A DNA stretch of 6,198 nucleotides, taken from assembly GCA_028695895.1 (NCBI GenBank), contig JAQVIE010000083.1, forward strand, positions 1 to 6,198. Reading direction: 5' to 3'. This DNA comes from Methanospirillum sp. GTDB taxonomy: Archaea; Halobacteriota; Methanomicrobia; Methanomicrobiales; Methanospirillaceae. The position numbers and the translations under genes are program-made. The notes beneath the pieces were generated by a model. It searched no databases. It had not been told where the DNA came from and was given only the letters and a program-made list of their open reading frames with translations. Positions 1-5,772 of this stretch are shown piece after piece (within the stretch, counting starts at the first letter, position 1; every line of letters begins with the position of its first letter).

Positions 1-1681
1 ATGTTTTAAGAAGAGCCTTTTTTTCGTATTCCAGATCAAAATCAGAAATGTCCGGGTGTAAATAATTCGCTATTGATTCCATGGTCAGGACCCAGGACGG
101 ACCTGCGCTGATATGTGTTCCTGAAACCATAAATATACTATCCTTCTCTAAAGCAGGAGCAGAAAGGTCTTCTCTCATGCATAAATCTACAAAATCCTGG
201 TGTGTCAGATGACCAGGGCCTGAAACAATAAGAACTTCTGGTTGTAATTTTTGAAATGCATCCCTTGTGAACCGTTCAGATGATTTTTCATTATATCCCA
301 GATTATAATTTAAAACGTCTCCTCCTGCAAGTTTTATGAGTGTATTTTCCATTTTATCCGGATATGAGGGGAGAAGCGGATGAGAAAGGACTGAAAGGAC
401 ACGCGGTTTTTTTGGTACACTGGAATTTTTCTCAATTATCTGAATTCTCTCTGAAAGGAATCTGATGACCGGCTCAAATGAGTCACTCCCTGACCATTGC
501 TGTAATACCTGTAAAAATTCGATATATCCCTTTGGAGTCTGAAGCTTTGTCTGTAACTGTTCCAGATAATCATTGGATAATAATTTTGTCAGTACCATTC
601 CCATAGTGGCTTCATCAGAGATTCCCACCGCTTTTAAAATACTGTACACCATATCAAGTGCTACAGGAGTTCTATACCCTCCTCTGAACCGTGGTTCATG
701 ATAGAACTGTGAATACCACCTTCCTCTGACAGGGATGGAATAATTGCAAGAAGGGCATACCTGCACATACCTGCCTGAAAAACGAGCCCCCATCGGGCCA
801 TTAAATGAACGTTCAACAAGTAATTCATTGCAATCCGGACAGTACGTATTCAGATAAGTGGTTGACGGTGTATTGAAAAGATAGACAAATGGCAGATATT
901 TCCTACAGGCTGAGATGATCTCCTCAGCAGCGGTGGCGGAGGGTTCAAGAGCGGTATCTGCTCCATGAAAAGGAATAAACCGCATGACATGCAGTGGAAT
1001 ATCAGCAGATATCTTCTGTATCCGCTGTGCAATAGTGACAATCTCTTCCATGCCTGATGTTTTGCACACCGCAGCAACCTCCAGATGTATTTTTCTGAAA
1101 TGAATTGTTTTCAAGGTTTGAAAAACCTGTTCTGCATTACAAGGAGCCCCGTTTATCTGGTATGCATGAACTGACAATCCTTTCAGCCCGATGGTGATAA
1201 AATCAATATGGTCCAGAAGAATATCCAGCGCTTTTTCTGACATGCATCCATTAGAAGCACATCCTATGGATAATCCGGTTGCATGCAGTTCCCTGGCAAC
1301 ACGGGCAACCGTCCCAAGAGATACGGTCGGTTCATTCAGGCAAAAAATTGCTCCGATACAGTCATTATCTTTTGCTATACGAAGAATATCTGCCGGATCT
1401 GCATGAATAAGAGCATCGGTTAACAAATCCTGGTTTTTTGCCAGAACATATGATACACACCCCTCACAGGAGAGATTACAACCAATAGTAGAAAGAAGCA
1501 GATAATGTCCACCCGGAGTATAGTGAAGAAAAGGAATGGTTTCAATAGCGCCAGGCCAGAGAGCCAGGTACCGGTCAGGGAAACGTTCTGATATCTCCCC
1601 ATTGATGCAGGTATACATCCTGCATCTTCCATATCCTCCTTCCTTAATACTACACTGGTGACCGCACATTTCGCATTTCAT
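1..1681 (-). CDS. Radical SAM protein fused to a class III binding-protein-like C-terminal domain (3'-truncated by window edge)
   Basis: Reading from ATG at 1681 the frame stays open for 560 codons to the window edge, so the C-terminus is missing; by comparison with the paralogue at 3359..5116 only a few tens of residues are lost. An AGGTGA Shine-Dalgarno at 1692..1687 lies 5 nt before the ATG. Visible parts: a four-Cys N-terminal ribbon (C3, C6, C10, C20); the radical SAM cluster motif GCNLSCEGC with C68/C72/C75 (CX3CX2C); the NEPT motif at about 116-119; the barrel strand ITIGLKG near 162-168; and a C-terminal ribbon C281/C284 and C309/C312. This order matches the PflA-like AmmeMemoRadiSam group. 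From about residue 420 the sequence resembles the C-terminal lobe of iron/cobalamin binding proteins (ENTLIKLAGGD, then QPEVLIVSG). No signal peptide is present, so it should be cytoplasmic with a [4Fe-4S] cluster cleaving SAM. It follows a secreted binding protein by 19 nt, probably in one operon. Substrate unknown. Confidence 0.9.
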   Translation of the reverse strand, partial: MKCEMCGHQCSIKEGGYGRCRMYTCINGEISERFPDRYLALWPGAIETIPFLHYTPGGHYLLLSTIGCNLSCEGCVSYVLAKNQDLLTDALIHADPADILRIAKDNDCIGAIFCLNEPTVSLGTVARVARELHATGLSIGCASNGCMSEKALDILLDHIDFITIGLKGLSVHAYQINGAPCNAEQVFQTLKTIHFRKIHLEVAAVCKTSGMEEIVTIAQRIQKISADIPLHVMRFIPFHGADTALEPSATAAEEIISACRKYLPFVYLFNTPSTTYLNTYCPDCNELLVERSFNGPMGARFSGRYVQVCPSCNYSIPVRGRWYSQFYHEPRFRGGYRTPVALDMVYSILKAVGISDEATMGMVLTKLLSNDYLEQLQTKLQTPKGYIEFLQVLQQWSGSDSFEPVIRFLSERIQIIEKNSSVPKKPRVLSVLSHPLLPSYPDKMENTLIKLAGGDVLNYNLGYNEKSSERFTRDAFQKLQPEVLIVSGPGHLTHQDFVDLCMREDLSAPALEKDSIFMVSGTHISAGPSWVLTMESIANYLHPDISDFDLEYEKKALLKT

Positions 1682-1686
1682 TAAGG

Positions 1687-1692
1687 TCACCT
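1687..1692 (-). promoter_or_regulatory. Shine-Dalgarno site for the 1..1681 radical SAM gene
   Basis: The minus strand reads AGGTGA, complementary to the 3' end of archaeal 16S rRNA, 5 nt before the ATG at 1681. It supports that ATG as the start, rather than the in-frame ATG four codons later, which would remove the first Cys of the N-terminal ribbon. Confidence 0.7.
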
Positions 1693-1700
1693 GAAAAAAG

Positions 1701-2747
1701 TTATGAGGAAGGTTTATTCAGAATGATCTGAGTGTGGTCTGAAAAAATGTCATCAACATCTTCATCAGAAAGGTCTATCCGATAGAATTTTTGATAAAAG
1801 TTCTTTATTTCATCTTTGATATCAAATGAAACATATTCCGGATAAATTACACTCTGAAGCCAGAGAGTCCCAAGAATTGATTCTGGAACTGGAAGTTCCC
1901 AGCTCATGAGATATTTCGGCATCCTGAAAACCTGTTTTTCTTTGACCGCTGAAAGAGACTGCCAGGCCGGATCAGCCAGAATATCCCCTACACTTGCAGG
2001 GCAATAAGGAAGAAGGACGACAGCACTTGGGTCCCATTCATATACCTGCTCCATGGAAACAGTATTATCTCCACCAGAAAGACCCTTTGCTGCGTTTGAT
2101 GCTCCGGCAATCCTGGCTATTTCAGCTTCATAATAATCATCACCAAGTGTCTGGAGCGGGGATCGCTGCCCAAAGTAAATCCTTTTTCTTTCATTGTCAG
2201 GAATACCATTACCAGTCTCCCTTACGGCATTTACCTTCTGGTTATAATAATCAATAAATTCCTGGGCTTCTTTCTCCTTTCCAAAAATTTCACCGATTAT
2301 TTCATAACTTTTTGCCAGATTTTCAGCCTCTTCAAGGTCGATTTGTACAATTGGAATTGAAATCCTTTCAATATCATTATTGATAGTTTCATAATCAACA
2401 GAAGAAATGACAAGTTCAGGTTCCAGTCTCATCAATTCTTCAAGATTAACATTTGTTTTACATCCGGCAGATGGAAGGGAACCAAGTCTTGGCTGAGTCT
2501 TATTCACCAGATCCCTGTTTGCAGGTCCGATACATGTTCCGACCAGTCTGTCATCTGCTTCGATGATATAGACAAACTGACTGGAAAAAGGATCCACGGT
2601 AACCACTCTGGTTACATCTGTCGGAATTTCTACCTGTCTGCCAGTAATATCAGTAATTGTGATTGTACCGTCAGCACTTATACATCCGGGAATTAATAAA
2701 AGACCAGTGACAAGAATACAGAATACACGGGTTAACGAAAATTGCAT
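1701..2747 (-). CDS. Class III substrate-binding lipoprotein of an iron/cobalamin-type ABC transporter
   Basis: This 348-residue protein has the normal length and layout of the periplasmic binding protein family PF01497 (BtuF/FhuD/FepB type). A hydrophobic signal segment at residues 5-21 ends in IPGC, with Cys22 as the likely lipid-modified residue, so it should be anchored outside the cell membrane. The N-lobe opens with TITITDITGRQVEIP (about 28-42) followed by RVVTVDPFSSQ, then NLEELMRLEPELVISS (101-116). A long connecting helix covers about 145-176, and the C-lobe starts near 190 and includes DPAWQSLSAVKEKQVFRMP. It would deliver ligand to a permease/ATPase pair that is not in this window. 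Family ligands include ferric siderophores, haem, cobalamin and oxyanions; nothing here decides between them. AGGAGTG 4 nt before the ATG fixes the start. The gene lies 19 nt upstream of the second radical SAM fusion and is probably co-transcribed with it. Confidence 0.93.
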   Translation of the reverse strand: MQFSLTRVFCILVTGLLLIPGCISADGTITITDITGRQVEIPTDVTRVVTVDPFSSQFVYIIEADDRLVGTCIGPANRDLVNKTQPRLGSLPSAGCKTNVNLEELMRLEPELVISSVDYETINNDIERISIPIVQIDLEEAENLAKSYEIIGEIFGKEKEAQEFIDYYNQKVNAVRETGNGIPDNERKRIYFGQRSPLQTLGDDYYEAEIARIAGASNAAKGLSGGDNTVSMEQVYEWDPSAVVLLPYCPASVGDILADPAWQSLSAVKEKQVFRMPKYLMSWELPVPESILGTLWLQSVIYPEYVSFDIKDEIKNFYQKFYRIDLSDEDVDDIFSDHTQIILNKPSS

Positions 2748-2856
2748 AATACACTCCTGATATGATCAAATGATCCATATGCAATATGTTAACTCTGTAA
2801 TAAGAATCTATCTAAATAGATGGTGCAGATTAATGTTTTTCAATTAACTTATGTAA
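2748..2856 (-). promoter_or_regulatory. AT-rich intergenic region, candidate promoter/operator for the 1701..2747 gene
   Basis: This 109-nt gap separates the stop of the 141-residue gene from the binding lipoprotein gene. It holds a strong Shine-Dalgarno (AGGAGTG, 2758..2752). It also has an inverted repeat ATCTAT-CTAA-ATAGAT at 2806..2821, and a second short one, GATCA-AA-TGATC, at 2764..2775 that overlaps a direct repeat of ATGATC. AT-rich TATA-like stretches are frequent on the minus strand (for example TTAACATATTGC at about 2792..2781), but no single box stands out. The region is well placed to start a separate transcript for the lipoprotein and the radical SAM gene behind it, and the repeats could bind a dimeric regulator. 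The promoter and operator roles are inferred. Confidence 0.4.
2806..2821. repeat. Inverted repeat ATCTAT-CTAA-ATAGAT, possible operator
   Basis: Perfect 6-bp arms flank a 4-bp centre, about 60 bp before the start codon of the binding lipoprotein gene. The arms are AT-rich and too short for a stable RNA hairpin, so a protein-binding site is the more likely meaning, if it has one. In a region this AT-rich, chance occurrence is quite possible. Confidence 0.35.
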
Positions 2857-3282
2857 TCAATCTATAAAAATACGGAGTTGTTTGTTAATTCCATTAATTC
2901 CATTTATTTCATGTTTTTTCCTGAGAAATTTGGATCTTAAAATTAGTTTAACATCATCGTACAGGGTTTGAACATAAGAGTTCGTATATTGCTTTTCCGG
3001 AATAAGGCTGACAAGAGCTGAGAGATATTCTTCAATGTATCCTGCGGAGAATGCCGGGTATGTGACCCGGATTACACTGCTCTTTAAAATACCAGTGATC
3101 TGAATGTTTTCAGGTTTTTGAATATGATAGCATGGAGAGAGGTATTGGTATCCGGTTATGGCATATGTTCCCTGAGATAGGATATCAAGTATTTCAAATG
3201 TCACCTGACCTGACAGCAGATAATCCACACACAGGTACCCGTCATTCAAAACTCCTCTTTTAAGAACTTTAAGTATATTCAT
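2857..3282 (-). CDS. Hypothetical protein, 141 residues
   Basis: I do not recognise this protein. It is soluble in appearance, with no signal peptide or membrane segment. The middle part (about residues 25-95) alternates hydrophobic and polar residues as an alpha/beta fold would. The C-terminus is basic (RSKFLRKKHE) and followed by a tripled Ile-Asn-Gly/Lys unit (INGINGINKQ) encoded by a short 9-nt tandem repeat. The ATG at 3282 has no Shine-Dalgarno; translation from a nearly leaderless transcript would fit a TATA-like stretch at about 3317..3325. A purine-rich AAGAGGAG at 3259..3252 lies inside the frame but has no well-spaced in-frame start behind it. It sits on the same strand between the two radical SAM/binding-protein modules, 76 nt after the first and 109 nt before the second. 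A function in the same system is possible but unsupported. The lack of any strand-mate overlap and the filled gap argue that it is a gene. Confidence 0.6.
   Translation of the reverse strand: MNILKVLKRGVLNDGYLCVDYLLSGQVTFEILDILSQGTYAITGYQYLSPCYHIQKPENIQITGILKSSVIRVTYPAFSAGYIEEYLSALVSLIPEKQYTNSYVQTLYDDVKLILRSKFLRKKHEINGINGINKQLRIFID
2884..2905. repeat. Short tandem repeat (9-nt unit) inside the hypothetical gene
   Basis: The plus strand reads two and a half copies of a TTAATTCCA/TTTATTTCA-type unit. It encodes the Ile-Asn-Gly repetition near the C-terminus of the 141-residue protein. The unit length is a multiple of three, so copy-number change would keep the frame. Confidence 0.5.
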
Positions 3283-3340
3283 AGGCTATCATAGGTGATT
3301 GATTTGTATGGCAAAAAATATACTCCTGAAATCTTTTATT

Positions 3341-3358
3341 AAAAAAGGAGGGAAAAAA
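3341..3358 (-). terminator. Candidate oligo-T terminator after the first radical SAM gene
   Basis: Directly after the TAA stop (3361..3359), the minus strand has two T6 runs separated by a C-rich spacer (T6-CCCTCC-T6). A third run of five or more T residues lies at about 3317..3313. Archaeal RNA polymerase terminates at oligo-T tracts without needing a hairpin, so this is a plausible end for the operon formed by 5772..6198, 5113..5772 and 3359..5116. Termination may be partial, and readthrough into the 141-residue gene cannot be excluded. Confidence 0.45.
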
Positions 3359-5116
3359 TTATCCCTGGATTTTTGCAGATGCCCTGATAAACGACCTGGT
3401 AGGTTGGACTGATGTATATGGAACATGATAAAAACGCTTGTAAAACCGGTCAGCAACCTCATCCATCTCCCAGTCACATCTCTTCGGATGAAATGACATT
3501 GCCAGAAGCATAAGACCTAAAATCCATCTCGGGCTTCCAAAGTCCCATGATGCAGGTAATTCAATAATATTGCCTTCAGATATTGCAGGGACATTCAGGT
3601 CATGTTTTTTACAATATACAATACATTCTTCTTTCGGAAGAGAAAAAAGACCTGAAATGCATATCCATTCAGGATTGAGCATTAAAAACTCTTCATGGGA
3701 TAAGTTTACTCCCGGCTTTCCGGTTCGTTTTATCATCCGGTTTACCGGGTTCCCTCCAGCCACTTCCACCAGGTGGTTCTCAAATCTTCCTCCGTTAAGA
3801 GAATATATCGGGTATCCCATGGTATAGAGAACACGGGGACCCGATGTCCCTTTAACTGCCTGGATAACCCTGTTTTTCATCTCTTCCAGGACAGATACCA
3901 GTTCATCCCCTGCATCTTTCTGGTTAACAATATCTGCAACTTCACGAATTATATCATAATATGATGAAATCTTTTGGATTCTTTCGTGAATGGAACTGAT
4001 TCTTCCATGGGCAAGGTATGATCGCCAGAGCTTTGGAGCGCACAATGGATCATCAACCCCAAGACAGGCTACAATTCCCTGGATACATTCAAGGGCACGG
4101 GTCGGCCGGTATCCCCCATCCATACCCTCCTCTTCATACCTGAAGGATGATGCTTTTCCAAAGACAGGAACCTGGTATCCACATGAACATATTCCGGTAT
4201 CAAGAAAAGTCATTGGTCTGCACCCCATGGGCCCGTACATCTCACGTGTGGACAGTACATTTTCACATTCAGGGCAGACTGTGTTGATATACGCTGTACC
4301 AGGTGAATTTAAAAGATATACATGAGAAGCAAATGTCCTTAACCGGTCACAGAGAAGTTCTGATTCAGGAACTGAAGGTTCATACTCCTGGCCAAGATCT
4401 CCAAATGCCATGCATCTCATTATCTGGATTGGTATCCGGTCTGAAATATCTACAATCTCCTGTACCTGGGAGATTAAATCTTCCTCCTGTCCTTTTGCAT
4501 GCATAAATGCAGTTTCAACATGCACCCCTCCCTCAACAAGCCTTCTGATATTTTTGTTGACAATAGTATCATCAAAAATCCCACAACTTATGAGATTCTT
4601 CTCATCCTTACCCTTAAGACCGATATTTATCATGTCAAGGACTGGAAGAAGAAGATCCAGGGAATGGTCTGAAAAATACCCATTTGATGAACATCCGACA
4701 AACATCCCTTTTTCTTTGGCAAGGGCTGCAACCCTGAGAAAAGAAGGAAGTGACACAGTTGGCTCATTCAGGCAGAAAATTATTCCACGACAGTCATTTC
4801 TTTCTGCTTCGTCGATTATCTCTTCTGCTGACCTGTGCTTAAGGCCGGTTCCCATGTCATCTGTATTTCTGACAAGCACCTCTGAAACACAGCCAGGACA
4901 ACTTAGATTACATCCAATCGTGCTGATTTGAAGGGCTTTTGCCTGTGGAAAGGCATGAATGAATGGAATGGTCTCAACCGATATCGGAGTTATAACCAGC
5001 CAGTTATCAGGAAACCGTTCGGTTATCTCATCACTGGCAGATGTATACATGCCGCATCTGCCGGTTCCTCCTGATTGTATATTACAATGATGAGGACAGT
5101 AAGGGCATACTGTCAT
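3359..5116 (-). CDS. Radical SAM protein fused to a class III binding-protein-like C-terminal domain (complete)
   Basis: This 585-residue protein begins with a four-Cys ribbon (C4, C7, C11, C21, of the CPYCPHHC...GRCGMY type). Next comes the radical SAM motif GCNLSCPGC with C69/C73/C76, NEPT at 117-120, MINIGLKG at 162-169, and a C-terminal ribbon C281/C284 with C310/C312. These features and the segment VETIPFIHA match the PflA-like AmmeMemoRadiSam family, which binds a [4Fe-4S] cluster and cleaves SAM. Residues about 386-422 resemble the long connecting helix of a class III binding protein. Residues 428-560 resemble its C-terminal lobe (RVLYTMGYPIYSL, HLVEVAGGNPVN, LNPEWICISG). The N-terminal lobe is absent, so the radical SAM part takes its place. 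No signal peptide is present, so it is cytoplasmic. It overlaps the methyltransferase stop by ATGA, with GGTGA 4 nt before the ATG. The last ribbon pair is CSC rather than the CPSC of the paralogue. Substrate and product are unknown. Confidence 0.93.
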   Translation of the reverse strand: MTVCPYCPHHCNIQSGGTGRCGMYTSASDEITERFPDNWLVITPISVETIPFIHAFPQAKALQISTIGCNLSCPGCVSEVLVRNTDDMGTGLKHRSAEEIIDEAERNDCRGIIFCLNEPTVSLPSFLRVAALAKEKGMFVGCSSNGYFSDHSLDLLLPVLDMINIGLKGKDEKNLISCGIFDDTIVNKNIRRLVEGGVHVETAFMHAKGQEEDLISQVQEIVDISDRIPIQIMRCMAFGDLGQEYEPSVPESELLCDRLRTFASHVYLLNSPGTAYINTVCPECENVLSTREMYGPMGCRPMTFLDTGICSCGYQVPVFGKASSFRYEEEGMDGGYRPTRALECIQGIVACLGVDDPLCAPKLWRSYLAHGRISSIHERIQKISSYYDIIREVADIVNQKDAGDELVSVLEEMKNRVIQAVKGTSGPRVLYTMGYPIYSLNGGRFENHLVEVAGGNPVNRMIKRTGKPGVNLSHEEFLMLNPEWICISGLFSLPKEECIVYCKKHDLNVPAISEGNIIELPASWDFGSPRWILGLMLLAMSFHPKRCDWEMDEVADRFYKRFYHVPYTSVQPTRSFIRASAKIQG

Positions 5117-5772
5117 TCCTTCACCATCATGAGCCAGATTCCTGAATCGTCGTTAATCACCGAGTAATTGTGTACTTTTATCTTTTCCATCACCGACCTG
5201 ATGACTTCCGGGGAACGTGACATCAGCCGTTCTTTCATTCCTGATTCAAAATCTGATTTTCTTTCTTTCATGGCTGAGACTATCTGCTCTTTTAATGCAG
5301 TATTCCCAAAACCTCCCCCGATATAGGTCTTACCACCAGGCTTTAACACCCGGTAAATCTCTGACAGCCCTTTCTCCAGATCCTCCCAGAAAAACCACGA
5401 CCCTCTGCTGACGATGAGATCAAAACTGTTGTCATCAAAAGAAATCTCACAAACGTCTCCGCATGACGGAATGACTTTTTTGGTCAGTCCTTTTTCAGAG
5501 ATCCGTCTCTGGCAGATCTCTACCATGTCTGGTGAACAGTCAAGAGCATGAACTGTACATTCAGAAGCAAGAGCAAGAGCTGTTGCCAGATGTCCTGGTC
5601 CGCTCCCGACATCAAGGGCCGTTCCTGAATGAATACCGGTGTTCGTAACAATCTGCTCTGCAATAACAGGATAAATGGGAGAAAAAATTGTGTCAGCAAT
5701 CACTAAAAATTCTTTGCTATCCTTTTTTCCCATTTTTTTCGCATTTTGTTTATTATTTTGTTCCATAGTCAT
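5113..5772 (-). CDS. Class I SAM-dependent methyltransferase (Methyltransf_11 type)
   Basis: This 219-residue protein has the Rossmann-fold methyltransferase signature. Motif I is ALDVGSGPGHL (about 52-62). An acidic residue (D78, in HALDCSPDMVE) should bind the SAM ribose. D106 of the GDV segment fits motif III, and FDLIVSRGSWFFWED (117-131) is motif IV. RVLKPGG (141-147) is followed by the Gly-rich YIGGGFG. The N-terminal 20 residues are Lys/Asn/Gln-rich and probably disordered. It should methylate a small molecule in the cytoplasm; the acceptor is not evident. Its ATG shares one base with the stop of the upstream binding protein (TGATG), and its TGA overlaps the ATG of the radical SAM gene (ATGA), so all three are translationally coupled. 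There is no good Shine-Dalgarno, and the ATG two codons later (5766) is an alternative start. The coupling suggests that it acts on the same substrate as the radical SAM protein. Confidence 0.93.
   Translation of the reverse strand: MTMEQNNKQNAKKMGKKDSKEFLVIADTIFSPIYPVIAEQIVTNTGIHSGTALDVGSGPGHLATALALASECTVHALDCSPDMVEICQRRISEKGLTKKVIPSCGDVCEISFDDNSFDLIVSRGSWFFWEDLEKGLSEIYRVLKPGGKTYIGGGFGNTALKEQIVSAMKERKSDFESGMKERLMSRSPEVIRSVMEKIKVHNYSVINDDSGIWLMMVKE
5121..5125 (-). promoter_or_regulatory. Shine-Dalgarno site for the 3359..5116 radical SAM gene
   Basis: The minus strand reads GGTGA inside the last codons of the methyltransferase gene, 4 nt before the overlapping ATGA. It supports ATG 5116 as the start, which keeps the complete N-terminal Cys ribbon. 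Confidence 0.65.

Noticed and set aside
850..1077. A 75-codon minus-strand frame beginning MLRCAKHQAW
   Set aside because: It lies wholly inside the radical SAM coding frame that runs from 1681 to the window edge, has no family features, and reads as an out-of-frame shadow.
1420..1632. A 70-codon minus-strand frame beginning MEDAGCIP
   Set aside because: It overlaps the Cys-ribbon and cluster-binding part of the radical SAM gene in another frame; the coding signal (CX3CX2C) belongs to the long frame.
1..1681. Possibility that the first gene is a frameshifted pseudogene, because no closed long frame is seen there
   Set aside because: Translating the minus strand codon by codon from 1681 gives 560 uninterrupted codons matching the paralogue throughout. 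The frame is open only because the window ends.
3289..3477. A 62-codon minus-strand frame overlapping the end of the first radical SAM gene
   Set aside because: It is out of frame with the gene and ends in the AT-rich gap; no start signal or similarity supports it.
3570..4931. Several plus-strand open frames of 63 to 173 codons opposite the complete radical SAM gene
   Set aside because: All are antisense to a strongly supported gene, lack recognisable domains, and are explained by the codon bias of the minus-strand gene.
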